Shown: piece by piece, positions 1 through 8,497 of the stretch
How positions within the stretch are numbered: position 1 is the first letter of the stretch
How the letters are laid out: every line of letters begins with the position of its first letter
Source of the DNA: Caldilineaceae bacterium
Lineage (GTDB): Bacteria > Chloroflexota > Anaerolineae > Caldilineales > Caldilineaceae
DNA: 64,000 bases
NCBI GenBank assembly: GCA_022821545.1
Contig: JAJEDJ010000022.1
Location: forward strand, 1 to 64,000
Reading direction: 5' to 3'
Position numbers and translations under genes: made by a program
Notes under the pieces: generated by a model
The model's database searches: none
The model's input: only the letters and a program-made list of their open reading frames with translations
What the model was told of the DNA's origin: nothing

Positions 1-3
1 TTC

Positions 4-92
<89 letters not shown>

Positions 93-122
93 TCGCGTGT
101 TTGCATCGCTTCGTCAGTCGCT

Positions 123-208
123 GGGTCCTGTGCGGCAGGGCGCCGTGAACCCCGTCAGGGCCGGAAGGCAGCAGCGGTAAGCGAATCGCCCTGGGCGCCA
201 CAGGGGCG
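123..208 (+). ncRNA. ffs: Small signal recognition particle RNA (4.5S type)
   Basis: The conserved SRP domain IV core is visible as GGCCGGAAGGCAGCAGCGG (about 159-177), which holds the GGAA tetraloop and the internal loop bound by Ffh. Flanking helices close the hairpin: CCTGTG (127-132) pairs with CACAGG (199-204). The size, about 85 nt, matches the short bacterial form without an Alu domain. It lies just after tRNA-Ser and is probably co-transcribed with it. The exact ends are approximate. Confidence 0.9.
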
Positions 209-372
209 CCTGGCCGCTGGCGAAGCGGTGCGAACACGCGACTTTTCTTCCAGCCCAGACCGGACACCATCATATCATCTTCACTGGCCGGCGGTCTGCC
301 TCCAGCCCAGGAGACGGGGCGCTCACTTTGCTGCCCGGATACGGCGCGGCAGGCAAACGGATTTGACTCCTC

Positions 373-1614
373 TTGCTCAAGCAGAATCCGACCCGTATCT
401 ATCTCTTCATAGGCGGCGGACGGGCGCTCTTCAATGCGCTGGTCTTCACGATCAACCTGATCTACCAGGTGGAGACGGTGGGCCTGAATCCTCTGCAGAT
501 GGTGCTGGTGGGCACGGTGCTGGAGGTGACGGTCCTTTTGTTCGAAGTGCCGACCGGCGCGGTGGCGGACGTTTACTCGCGGCGGCTGTCGGTGATCATC
601 GGGCTGGCGCTGGTCGGCAGCGGCTACCTGCTGGAGGGGTCGATCCCGATGTTCTGGGCGGTGCTGGGCGCGCAGGTGCTGTGGGGGATTGGCTACACTT
701 TTGTGAGCGGCGCGTTACAGGCCTGGCTGGCCGACGAGATCGGCGTCGAAGCGGCCGGTCCGGTCTTTCTGCGTTCGGCGCAGGTCGAACTGATTGCTGG
801 GTTTGCGGGAATCGGGGTCAGCGTGTGGTTGGCGAGCCGCTGGCTGCAGTTGCCGATCCTCGTTGGCGGGGTACTGTATATTTCGCTGGCCGCTTGCATG
901 GCGCTGATCATGCCTGAGAGAGGATTTCGGCCCACGCCACCGGAAGAAAGGGAGACGTGGAAGCAGATGGCGGATACTGCCCGCGCAGGGTTGCGCGCGG
1001 TGCGAGGGCATCCGGCGCTGCGCATTGTTGTTGGTCTCAGCCTAGTGACGGGGCTGTACAGCGAGGGTTATGACCGTCTCTGGACGCCGCACTTGCTGAA
1101 CAGCTTCGACTTTCCCTCTTTATTTGGCCTGGAGGACTCGGTTTTCTGGTTCGGCGTCATAGGCGCGGGGGCGACATTGACGGGGATCGCGGCCAACGAG
1201 CTGGCGCGGCGGGGACGGGCTGCCGAGGAACAGGCGCGTTCGATCAACTGGCTAACGCTGCTGTATGGGCTATTGCCGGCCAGTCTTCTCCTCCTGGCCT
1301 GGACGCGCAGCATCTGGGCGGCGATATTGGCCCTGTGGGGGATCAGTCTGTGCCGCAGCACGATTGAGCCGCTGGAGAACGCGTGGGTCGTGCGCAATAC
1401 AAACAGCGCGCAGCGGGCGACGGTGATCTCACTGTGGGGTCAGGCGAACTCTTTAGGGCAAGCAACCGGCGGGCCGGTCCTGGGCTGGCTCGGGACGGCT
1501 ACCCGTATTCCGGTGGCGCTGACGGTCTCTGCGGCAGTGCTGCTGCCGGGACAGTGGCTGCTGGCGCTGGCGAGGGGTGTGCGGTCAACAAGTGATGAGG
1601 AAATCGGAGACTAG
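373..1614 (+). CDS. Major facilitator superfamily transporter
   Basis: A 413-residue, very hydrophobic protein with about 12 predicted membrane segments and a soluble central loop (around residues 185-205, acidic and basic). The N-terminal half carries the MFS loop 2-3 type motif GAVADVYSRR (G-x-x-x-D-x-x-S-R-R) near residue 62. The start used is TTG; no ATG lies in a better place, and no convincing ribosome site is visible, so the exact N-terminus is uncertain. It stands alone between the SRP RNA and tmRNA genes. The family moves drugs, sugars or metabolites by proton coupling; the substrate cannot be read from the sequence. Small overlapping frames on both strands here are shadows. Confidence 0.85.
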   Translation: MLKQNPTRIYLFIGGGRALFNALVFTINLIYQVETVGLNPLQMVLVGTVLEVTVLLFEVPTGAVADVYSRRLSVIIGLALVGSGYLLEGSIPMFWAVLGAQVLWGIGYTFVSGALQAWLADEIGVEAAGPVFLRSAQVELIAGFAGIGVSVWLASRWLQLPILVGGVLYISLAACMALIMPERGFRPTPPEERETWKQMADTARAGLRAVRGHPALRIVVGLSLVTGLYSEGYDRLWTPHLLNSFDFPSLFGLEDSVFWFGVIGAGATLTGIAANELARRGRAAEEQARSINWLTLLYGLLPASLLLLAWTRSIWAAILALWGISLCRSTIEPLENAWVVRNTNSAQRATVISLWGQANSLGQATGGPVLGWLGTATRIPVALTVSAAVLLPGQWLLALARGVRSTSDEEIGD

Positions 1615-1737
1615 AGATGTTGTATAGGACGAGTCGATGTGTGGGGATGCAAGTAGGGAACTGAGCCGGCAGCGGCCCGGCGCTGAATTCCCTGGAGGTT
1701 GCACAGGAGTGCATCCCAGATTTTTGAGGTGAAACTC

Positions 1738-1766
1738 TTGACCGGGCCTGCGAATTGGGCTATAAT
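1738..1766 (+). promoter_or_regulatory. Sigma-70-type promoter of tmRNA
   Basis: TTGACC (1738-1743) and a perfect TATAAT (1761-1766) are separated by 17 bp. The tmRNA 5' end lies 11 bp after the -10 box. It is one of the best promoter matches in the window. Confidence 0.85.
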
Positions 1767-1776
1767 TGGGTCAGAT

Positions 1777-2187
1777 GGGGATGAACGGCTTCGACGGGGC
1801 ATTGTCAGGCCTGGGATTGCAAGCCGTAGAGCGTCGACTACGTAAAAAAGGCGCACACAGATACAAATGCCAAGAACACAGGCATGGCTTTCAACTTTGG
1901 CTTCACCCCGGCTGCTTCCGCGGCCGCGGCGGCCTAAGTAAGCCGCCGGTCCTTTCAAAAGGGCCACGGCCCGTACCAGTGGGGCCAGCAGGCTGGGCGG
2001 TCGCCGTCATACACTGTGAGCTGCGGCAGCGGTACGCCGATAGCGCTGTCTAAGAGAATCGGCTAGTCGGAGAAGCGCCTCGTGTTGATCCGAGGCCCGC
2101 CGACGAAACACATATAGGTCAACTAAGCTTGTAGACGTTTCAGGGCGGATGTTGCGGACGCGGGTTCGATTCCCGCCATCTCCACCA
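1777..2187 (+). ncRNA. ssrA: Transfer-messenger RNA (tmRNA), one-piece
   Basis: The 5' end GGGGATGAACGGCTTCGACG is the standard tmRNA start and pairs with CATCTCC (2177-2183) near the 3' end, which finishes with an encoded ACCA (2184-2187). The T arm GGGTTCGATTCCC is intact. Length is 411 nt. The probable resume codon is GCC at 1869-1871, nucleotide 93 of the RNA (E. coli uses about nucleotide 90). It opens a 22-codon tag that starts AKNTG, ends SAAAAA and stops at TAA (1935-1937). An earlier in-frame GCG (1851) would give a 28-residue tag and is less likely. The RNA rescues stalled ribosomes with SmpB. Small frames predicted inside it are not genes apart from the tag. Confidence 0.95.
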
Positions 2188-2228
2188 GCTTAGCGAGGCG
2201 CGAGAGGGTTGTGCATCGCAATGAGAAA

Positions 2229-2261
2229 GGCGATCCGGTTGGGTGACCGGGTCGCCTTTTT
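2229..2261 (+). terminator. Intrinsic terminator after tmRNA
   Basis: GGCGATCCGG (2229-2238) pairs with CCGGGTCGCC (2247-2256), with one G-U pair and an 8-nt loop. TTTTT follows at 2257-2261. It lies 42 nt after the tmRNA CCA end and is the expected end of that transcript. Confidence 0.85.
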
Positions 2262-2399
2262 GGTTTGCGGAGATGGTAGGAGCGGCTTCTGCCTTTTTGC
2301 GGCAGGGTGGGTCGGCGTGCTGGCAATTCAACTGAAATCGCTTAGAATATGGGCATGGCCGCCAGTTTTACGACGTTGGGCAGGCAAGGGGAGAGTGAC

Positions 2400-2690
2400 A
2401 TGAACAGAGAGCAGGTCATGGAGCTGCTCAAGGAACACAAGCCGACTCTAAGGCAACGATTCGGCGTCGTCGAACTCGCTCTGTTCGGGTCGGTTGCGCG
2501 GGATGAGGCTGGAACGGAGAGCGATGTGGACATATTGGTGCGGTTCGACAGGCCCGCCACATCAAAGAAGTATTTTGGCGTTCAATTTCATCTTGAAGAC
2601 TTGCTGGGCCGCCCGGTCGATCTGGTCACTGCAAAGGCGTTGCGAAAGGAATTGCGACCATTCGTCGAACGGGAGGCAATTGATGTGTGA
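2400..2690 (+). CDS. mntA: MntA-like minimal nucleotidyltransferase (antitoxin)
   Basis: A 96-residue protein with the minimal nucleotidyltransferase signature G30-S31-x-x-R followed by D42-V-D44 (GS-x10-DxD), the metal and NTP site of MntA. The ATG at 2400 is preceded by GGGGAGA at a good distance; an upstream in-frame ATG at 2349 has no ribosome site. In known MntA/HepT pairs, MntA attaches AMP groups to a tyrosine of the RNase toxin HepT and silences it; a role in phage defence is reported for some members. The stop overlaps the start of the next gene by 8 bp, which is typical of a coupled toxin-antitoxin operon. The tmRNA gene lies just upstream. Confidence 0.88.
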   Translation: MNREQVMELLKEHKPTLRQRFGVVELALFGSVARDEAGTESDVDILVRFDRPATSKKYFGVQFHLEDLLGRPVDLVTAKALRKELRPFVEREAIDV

Positions 2691-3054
2691 GACCGAGCGC
2701 GAAGAACGCCCATGGCAGCTCTATATTCGGGACATGATTCATTTCGGCGAAAAGGTCCTTTCCTATACAGGTGGGCTGGACCAGGATGAGTTTGTCGCCG
2801 AAGGCCTGATTTATGACGCCACCTTGCGAAACATTGAACTAATAGGAGTGGCGGCAACCCATATTCCTTTCGACGTACGCGAGGCACATTCTGAAATTGA
2901 GTGGCGCCAGATAATTGGGATGCGTAATCAGTTAGCGCACGTATACTTGGGGCTGGATGACGACGTCATTTGGGACGTCATTTGTACCGATATTCCGCGC
3001 CTCTTGCAGGCACTGCGGACGCTATTGGACAAAGAAAACGAAGAAGGAAAATAG
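2683..3054 (+). CDS. hepT: HepT-like ribonuclease toxin (DUF86)
   Basis: A 123-residue mostly helical HEPN-superfamily protein. The catalytic motif R-x4-H-x-Y is present as R81-NQLA-H86-V-Y88. The usual N-terminal pattern of the DUF86 family (W-x-L-Y-I-R-D-M) is seen at residues 10-17. The ATG at 2683 has GGGAGG 6 bp upstream, inside the end of mntA, and the two genes overlap by 8 bp; a longer reading of this frame from 2494 would lie wholly inside mntA. The Tyr of the motif is the site that MntA AMPylates in studied pairs. Both parts look intact, so the module is probably active. Confidence 0.88.
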   Translation: MCETEREERPWQLYIRDMIHFGEKVLSYTGGLDQDEFVAEGLIYDATLRNIELIGVAATHIPFDVREAHSEIEWRQIIGMRNQLAHVYLGLDDDVIWDVICTDIPRLLQALRTLLDKENEEGK

Positions 3055-3168
3055 ATCCAGAGGCGTAGCCGCATGCCGGTAAGACGCCTCATCTATGGGG
3101 GCAGGGTGACAAAGGCCGCGTAGAAAAAGCCAGAACGGCTTTATTGACTGAATCAGCCAGTCCCTCGC

Positions 3169-4128
3169 TCAGCTTTTCAACTCCAGGTAGGCGATCTCCT
3201 CTTCGGTCAATTTAATCTCGGACGCCTCGACGTTAATGCTTAATTCGTCGGTGTTACGCGCGCCTGACAGGGCGTGGATGCCGTCGGGCTGGTTGTAGAC
3301 GTAGGCCAGGGCGATTTGAGGAATGGAAACGCCCTTGGCGGCGGCCAGTTCCTGGACACGGTCGTGGCGTTGGAAGTTTTCCTCGTTGCAGTAGACTTTG
3401 ACGGCAAGTTGATCGTACCATTCGGTGAAGGTGTCGAGGTTGTCGCGGCGGAAACGACCGCTGAAGAAGCCGCCGGCCATGCTGGACCAGACGAAGAGGG
3501 TGACGCCGTTCTCGCGGCACCAGGCCCTTGCGGCCTCTCCAGACGGCCCGCTGACGCTGATGCAGTCGCGCCAGGGCGGTTCTATCTGGACGGCAAGGCT
3601 GAACTGAGGGCTACTGGCGACGAAAGGGGTCAGCCCGTGCGCGGCGGCGTATTCGTTGGCCTCCTGCAGGCGCTCGGCGCTCCAGTTGGAGCCGCCGTAG
3701 GCGTCGATCTGACCGGCCTCTTTGGCTGCGTGAAGCGTTTCGACGATTGGGCCGACCGGCTTGTCGGGGTCGTCGCGGTGCAGGACGTAGAGGTCGATGC
3801 TGTCAACTTTGAAACGCGCGAGGCTGTCGTGAAGGTCGGACTTGATGTCGTAGGGCGTGACCCGTTTGCGGTCCTGGCTGTGGTGCGCGCCTTTGCCGAG
3901 GATGACGATCTCGTCGCGCAGGCCGCGTTCGTTGATCCACTGGCCGACGGCGCGTTCATTGTCGCCGCGGCCATAGCCGTGGGCGGTGTCGAGGCAGTTG
4001 CCGCCGGCTGCGTGGAAGGCGTCGAGCACGGGGTAGGCGTTTTCGAGGGTCTCGGTGTTTATCCACATCGTTCCCAGCACGAGGCGGGAGACGGGTTTGT
4101 CGATGCCGGGGATGTTGGAATAGAGCAT
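3169..4128 (-). CDS. Aldo/keto reductase
   Basis: A 319-residue TIM-barrel oxidoreductase of the AKR superfamily. The catalytic tetrad can be assigned as D47, Y52, K79 and H117 (contexts LDTAHGYG, ILGKG, YVLHRDD). It uses NAD(P)H to reduce aldehydes or ketones, or works in reverse on sugars; the substrate is unknown. The start has GGAG at 9-12 bp upstream. It is a single gene facing the HepT gene; the gap 3055-3168 holds only a weak stem (AAAGCC/GGCTTT, 3126-3142) that could terminate either side. Confidence 0.88.
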   Translation of the reverse strand: MLYSNIPGIDKPVSRLVLGTMWINTETLENAYPVLDAFHAAGGNCLDTAHGYGRGDNERAVGQWINERGLRDEIVILGKGAHHSQDRKRVTPYDIKSDLHDSLARFKVDSIDLYVLHRDDPDKPVGPIVETLHAAKEAGQIDAYGGSNWSAERLQEANEYAAAHGLTPFVASSPQFSLAVQIEPPWRDCISVSGPSGEAARAWCRENGVTLFVWSSMAGGFFSGRFRRDNLDTFTEWYDQLAVKVYCNEENFQRHDRVQELAAAKGVSIPQIALAYVYNQPDGIHALSGARNTDELSINVEASEIKLTEEEIAYLELKS

Positions 4129-4217
4129 GGAAGGTACTCCTGAGTGATGGGTAAGGTTAAGGCTGACGCCCTAATGGTGAAAGTGAAAGCCAAGGGCATC
4201 TGTTGAGACAGATGCGA

Positions 4218-6911
4218 TTATTCGACCTTTTGCATTGGGCAACTGAATTCGACGGCGTAATCTGAGGGAGCTATTTCGACTGAGAATTTCTCTCCGGGAA
4301 TATCCCACGCAATTGTGCTGGATTCTTCTTCTCGGAAATCCCTCATCCGCTGCCAGAAGCAGAACAGGCCCTCGCCTGGATCTCCTTCGTACTCGCCGGG
4401 GAGGATGTCCAAGCCCACTATATGCATGCCAGGAGGGGCCGGGTTCGGTAGGGGATCGGGATGCACGACAAGCTCAAGGGGCACTAACTCGCATTCGGTT
4501 GCAAAAGCGGCGTCGGTATCCAAGATCTCGACGTAGAATGGTGTTTCATGCCTCCTTGCCGCGCTGACGCTAGCGGAGTCTCCTTTCGAACCGGCCGATA
4601 GTTCCCATGCACAAGGATTATCTGTTGAAGCATCGCCTCTGTAAACACCGGGGGCGACCTCTTTGCATACCGCGTACGGACCGCCAGGGGTGACGGGCCT
4701 TCGTTCAGCTGGGCAAGGATCCGGTTGTTCTGGGTCGGGAAGAAATATGAGTGCTGGATCATGTCCTGCTGAACCGGCAGCGATAAGACCGAACTCTTCC
4801 GCATCTTCAGCCACATCATAAAGAAATGTACAGTTCTTGGGCGCATTGGGCTTCAGTTCTAAATGAAAGCACTCCTCGTCATCCGGGATATATTCAGTCG
4901 GGTGACCATCCGGCAGCGCAGGTCGTTCGATGTGGAAATGTTCGTATACCCGCCTCTGCTCATCAAACAGTGGCGTACCATCGAACATCAGAGGCTCACT
5001 GCCCAAGTTCAATAGGCGAAACTGTATCTGGATGAAGCGCCCTTCGGCGGTCGCCGTATGGCCTTCTTCACTTCTCAGCTCTCTTCCCAAATCCTTTACC
5101 GAGAATACATTCCAGCACACGCCCCCCGGCATTACATCTTCGGCGAACAGAGACGGCTTAACGGCCTCATAGTCGGACAGGCCCAAGCCCACTATCTCGG
5201 CTCCACTCTGGATTTCACCGAGGTCGTTTGCGATTAGGATAAGGCCCGTTGCATCGTCGGGCACTTCATATACACCTGTACAGATCCTACTCTTGTTGGG
5301 CTTCAATTCCAGACTAGTGCATTCTTCGTCATCCGGAATGTGTTCACTTGGGTAACGATCCAGTAGACCTCTCCGTGGCACTAGATAGTGTTGGTGCTCG
5401 CGTCCTTGCTTATCACGCAGCCTCACATCGTCAATCACGTCGAAGTCAAGCGGATCACTCCCTTGGTTCTTTACCTCAAAACGTATTCCTATAAATCGCT
5501 CTTTTGTCTTCACCTGGTCAACGACTGTTCCCAGTGCATTTCCTAGCTCTTCGGCAGAAAGAACCTGCCAGCGAACGTCTCCGGCACGCACGTTTTCTCC
5601 GACGGAGTGACGGGGAACAGGGGACAAGCTCAAGTCCGCTGTCTCCGCAACGCCCAACTGGCCTTCGGCCAGATCGCTTGCCAACAGAACCAATTCCGAA
5701 TAGTCTGCACTGACTTCGTAAATGACTGAGCAGGTGGTAGGGGCATTCGGCTTCAGGATATAGGGCCTCCATCTCGCCCACCACCACCTGCCATAACAGT
5801 TTTCGTCAATCGGGACATATTCATGCGGCGGCACGTCCGGACCGAATCTAACTGGCACCAAATAGTACGGATACTCGCGGCCCTGGCTATCCTTAAGCGG
5901 CACACCTTTTCTGTTACGCAAAGGCCCGCCATCGAATTCCAGCGGATCACTCCCCAGATTCAGGAATTCAAATCTTACATTGACGAAGCGCTCCGCCGTC
6001 GTTTGCCTATCGCCCTTTTCATTACTGAGCTCATGGCCGAGATTCTGCGCAGAGAGCACTCGCCATTGGACATCTCCGACTCGGAAAACCTCGTTAGTGG
6101 AATGGTCTGGCGGGGGAACCGGCTGCCGGCCCAGATCACGCCTGATCTTTGGTACTTTAACAATGTAGACATTCACGATTTCGGCTGCGTCAGGATAGCT
6201 AAAGCCGTCGTCCACGACTCGAACCTTCGTCACATTGTCTTCGGGGCCTGTGTTGGGACGCGGCTGGCGGGGGGCTTGGTTGGATCCTGTGCCCGGTTGC
6301 TCGTTTTTCTCAGTGCCGGCGTCCCAAAGATCCAACTCGACGGTAACATTCTTCATAAGCACTGCCTCACCGTCTTCGTCAAACAAGGGAATTCCATTCT
6401 CAGAGGGGGCAATGAACAGATCGTTAGACTGCACGAACATGGTTGCAAAGGAAAGATAGGGCGTCTCTGGCGTAGCAGTTACTTCAAACTCGTAGGAGCC
6501 GCCGAATTCCACTGTTTCACTGCTTGGCAGCAGACCGGGCGTATCCACGCAAACAGGCGTATCAAAGTGTCCGGCTTGCAGCCCCTGAGCGCGAAGGGTA
6601 GCAGCCAGTGAAGTTGGGTCGCCGTCCTCTGCCAGCGCTTCCAATCCCTGACTCCGGTCCGCCTCTCCTCGCGTGAATATTGGACCAGCCTCGTTGTGCA
6701 AGACCCAAACGCCGGGAGAAAGGAGGGTAGGCGGATCGGCATCAGCCGAAATATTTTGGATGCGCACTCGGAAGGTGACCGTATTACCATCGTCTACGCC
6801 ATCTTCTTGAGATGTCGGTAGAGATTCTTGGCGGGCAGACACGTATTCTGTCGTCGCGGCCAACAGGATGAGCAGCGTAATCGCAACTATAAGTGTCCGT
6901 TTACGCATCAT
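4218..6911 (-). CDS. Secreted protein: spondin-like domain and three DUF4352-like repeats
   Basis: An 897-residue exported protein. The start is the ATG at 6911 (GGGGAAG lies 8 bp upstream); a frame extension to 6977 has no ribosome site and would bury the signal peptide. Residues 1-27 form a signal peptide or membrane anchor (MMRKR then a hydrophobic run). Residues about 44-200 match the bacterial spondin_N type (SPGVWVLH, LEALAEDGDP). Three homologous units follow at about 275-425, 437-580 and 588-735. Each begins G-D/G-V-x-W-x-V-x-S-x-x-x-L-G and contains N-x-G-S-x-P-L-x-F-D, as in DUF4352 immunoglobulin-like domains. The last 160 residues hold two short Cys-containing repeats (CAWEL, CFWQR). 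It is probably an extracellular or surface binding protein; ligand unknown. It follows the Tat/HNH gene by 62 bp. Confidence 0.75.
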   Translation of the reverse strand: MMRKRTLIVAITLLILLAATTEYVSARQESLPTSQEDGVDDGNTVTFRVRIQNISADADPPTLLSPGVWVLHNEAGPIFTRGEADRSQGLEALAEDGDPTSLAATLRAQGLQAGHFDTPVCVDTPGLLPSSETVEFGGSYEFEVTATPETPYLSFATMFVQSNDLFIAPSENGIPLFDEDGEAVLMKNVTVELDLWDAGTEKNEQPGTGSNQAPRQPRPNTGPEDNVTKVRVVDDGFSYPDAAEIVNVYIVKVPKIRRDLGRQPVPPPDHSTNEVFRVGDVQWRVLSAQNLGHELSNEKGDRQTTAERFVNVRFEFLNLGSDPLEFDGGPLRNRKGVPLKDSQGREYPYYLVPVRFGPDVPPHEYVPIDENCYGRWWWARWRPYILKPNAPTTCSVIYEVSADYSELVLLASDLAEGQLGVAETADLSLSPVPRHSVGENVRAGDVRWQVLSAEELGNALGTVVDQVKTKERFIGIRFEVKNQGSDPLDFDVIDDVRLRDKQGREHQHYLVPRRGLLDRYPSEHIPDDEECTSLELKPNKSRICTGVYEVPDDATGLILIANDLGEIQSGAEIVGLGLSDYEAVKPSLFAEDVMPGGVCWNVFSVKDLGRELRSEEGHTATAEGRFIQIQFRLLNLGSEPLMFDGTPLFDEQRRVYEHFHIERPALPDGHPTEYIPDDEECFHLELKPNAPKNCTFLYDVAEDAEEFGLIAAGSAGHDPALIFLPDPEQPDPCPAERRPVTPGGPYAVCKEVAPGVYRGDASTDNPCAWELSAGSKGDSASVSAARRHETPFYVEILDTDAAFATECELVPLELVVHPDPLPNPAPPGMHIVGLDILPGEYEGDPGEGLFCFWQRMRDFREEESSTIAWDIPGEKFSVEIAPSDYAVEFSCPMQKVE

Positions 6912-6973
6912 TGATACACTTCCCCAACTGTTGCGGATGTGTACGATTCGAAAAACAGGGAGCAACCCAGCTC

Positions 6974-8311
6974 TCATGCGACCAAGAGCGGTTCGGCGGC
7001 TTTGTGATTGGCATTCTTACGATAGTCTCCGATGCTGCGAAGTAACTCATCAGTAGCTGAAATCGCGTTCTGGAATTCGGAACTGATGACAGTGGCTATC
7101 GATTCCCTTAATGAATCCACGTCCACGTCGAGACCTGACTCATAATCCCACGAACTGAGAGTGGACGCGACACCGGCCGCCTTCCCTACCACCGTTTGAG
7201 TTTGCTCTGCGAACCAGACCCACGCTTGGTCTACGCCCAGCGTGCGGATAATCCTGATGGCCGACTCCCAGGCCGTGTCCAATCCGACCCGACCGGCCAT
7301 CGCGACCACCCAACCCCACACGACGTCAAGCACATTTCCCTCGGCTTCCTCATAGACATTGCGCAACTCGCTCCCTGCGGCCTCCAAAACCGAAGAGGCA
7401 GCATCCAACAGCTGTTGGCCGTTTAGTACATTCCACCACCCTATCGCCAATGGGACTAACTGCCAGCCAAGAAAGACTATGCCGGCCAGCTGAATCGCGA
7501 AAATCACCGGCAGGAAAATAGGAATCAGGAATGGAAACATGAGCGAAATCCCGACGATTAGGCCCGCGGCGATAAATGCTCCGGCGCCAGCAATAATAGT
7601 CGACGCTATGACCTTTCTTACCATTTGCGGCCACGTGATTTCACCCTCAGCGTATTGCAGGCCGTATTCTAAGCTGGCCAGCAAGCCACCGGCGACAACC
7701 CCAACCAGCGCTCCCTTTAGCATTCCATTTACGGTCTGAACGATTGTGGCGCGTATAGCTGCATTCCGCAAGGCGGTTCTGGCGTCTGTAATGTCATCCG
7801 GGCCCATCGGATTCGGTCCCAAGGACTTGTTCTTTTCGGCGCTCCACCATATCCCGTTTTCAGCGGTCGTTGGCCCTCCCCATGATTTGGGAATAATATG
7901 GGACCAGTCCTTACCCTTGAGAAACTTCAGGGTAGCTTCCGGCCCGCTCGCCCTAATCGGGGCAGGGATGGTCTCCCAAATTGCTCTTGCCGCAGGCAGA
8001 CTCTTCCAATCTCCCCCAGCCTTGAGCAACTTTAGCTTTAACTCGATCGGCAAGTTCTCAAATGCGAGATTGGACGCGAAGGTATTGACGTGCGTTCCCG
8101 CAACCCACAGAGCCCCCAGCCCGGTTGTCAACAGTCCCTGTACATCAGGCATCCTCAGGATATCCAGGCCTCCCAGTATGGAAACGATTGAGCCATTGTC
8201 AGCCAACGCGGGACTTGCCGGCTGAAACAGAGCGGTGGTCAAAGTCAATGAAACTCCGATTCGAGTCGTCGACCGCAGAAACTCACGGCGGGAGAGCGTA
8301 TATTCAGTCAT
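6974..8311 (-). CDS. Tat-exported membrane protein with HNH-like motif
   Basis: A 445-residue protein. The N-terminus has a twin-arginine signal, S7-R-R-E-F-L-R then a hydrophobic stretch ending near ALA at residues 35-37. Residues 135-165 resemble an HNH-endonuclease core: S137-H138-I-I-P-K-S-W-G-G, then E151-N152-G-I, then N161-K-S-L. Residues about 200-295 form several membrane segments rich in Ala, Ile and Phe. The C-terminal 150 residues are helical and amphipathic. I do not recognise a named family. The HNH-like part suggests either a nuclease or toxin, or a degenerate metal-binding fold; the first His of a full HNH (often DH) is here SH. It is probably co-transcribed with the downstream spondin/DUF4352 gene. 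Function is unproven. Confidence 0.6.
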   Translation of the reverse strand: MTEYTLSRREFLRSTTRIGVSLTLTTALFQPASPALADNGSIVSILGGLDILRMPDVQGLLTTGLGALWVAGTHVNTFASNLAFENLPIELKLKLLKAGGDWKSLPAARAIWETIPAPIRASGPEATLKFLKGKDWSHIIPKSWGGPTTAENGIWWSAEKNKSLGPNPMGPDDITDARTALRNAAIRATIVQTVNGMLKGALVGVVAGGLLASLEYGLQYAEGEITWPQMVRKVIASTIIAGAGAFIAAGLIVGISLMFPFLIPIFLPVIFAIQLAGIVFLGWQLVPLAIGWWNVLNGQQLLDAASSVLEAAGSELRNVYEEAEGNVLDVVWGWVVAMAGRVGLDTAWESAIRIIRTLGVDQAWVWFAEQTQTVVGKAAGVASTLSSWDYESGLDVDVDSLRESIATVISSEFQNAISATDELLRSIGDYRKNANHKAAEPLLVA

Positions 8312-8353
8312 TGGTCACTCCTAGTGATGCGATCCAGTAGGGGAAAGAAAGGC

Positions 8354-8406
8354 TCCTGCGCCGAATGCGAAGACGTTTGGCAGATTCTTCAACGCAAGGC
8401 GCAGGA
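8354..8406. repeat. 9-bp inverted repeat in intergenic gap
   Basis: TCCTGCGCC (8354-8362) and GGCGCAGGA (8398-8406) can form a 9-bp stem with a 35-nt loop. It lies in the 186-bp gap between the PEP-hydrolase-like gene end (8498) and the start of the Tat/HNH gene (8311). It could be a terminator stem or an operator for the downstream minus-strand gene. No T-run follows it on either strand, so it is not a standard terminator. I see nothing else in this gap. Confidence 0.4.
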
Positions 8407-8497
8407 CGGACTCAACGGGGCTTTACCTTTTTGGAGATTGCTGGCGACGTGCCGTTGACCGCGCCTCTCGCACTCTGCGGCGATTCCGTCCTGCCTG

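Noticed and set aside
2150..2187. tmRNA 3' end as an attachment site of an integrated island
   Set aside because: I found no second copy of the tmRNA 3' end downstream and no integrase gene in the window, so an island boundary cannot be supported.
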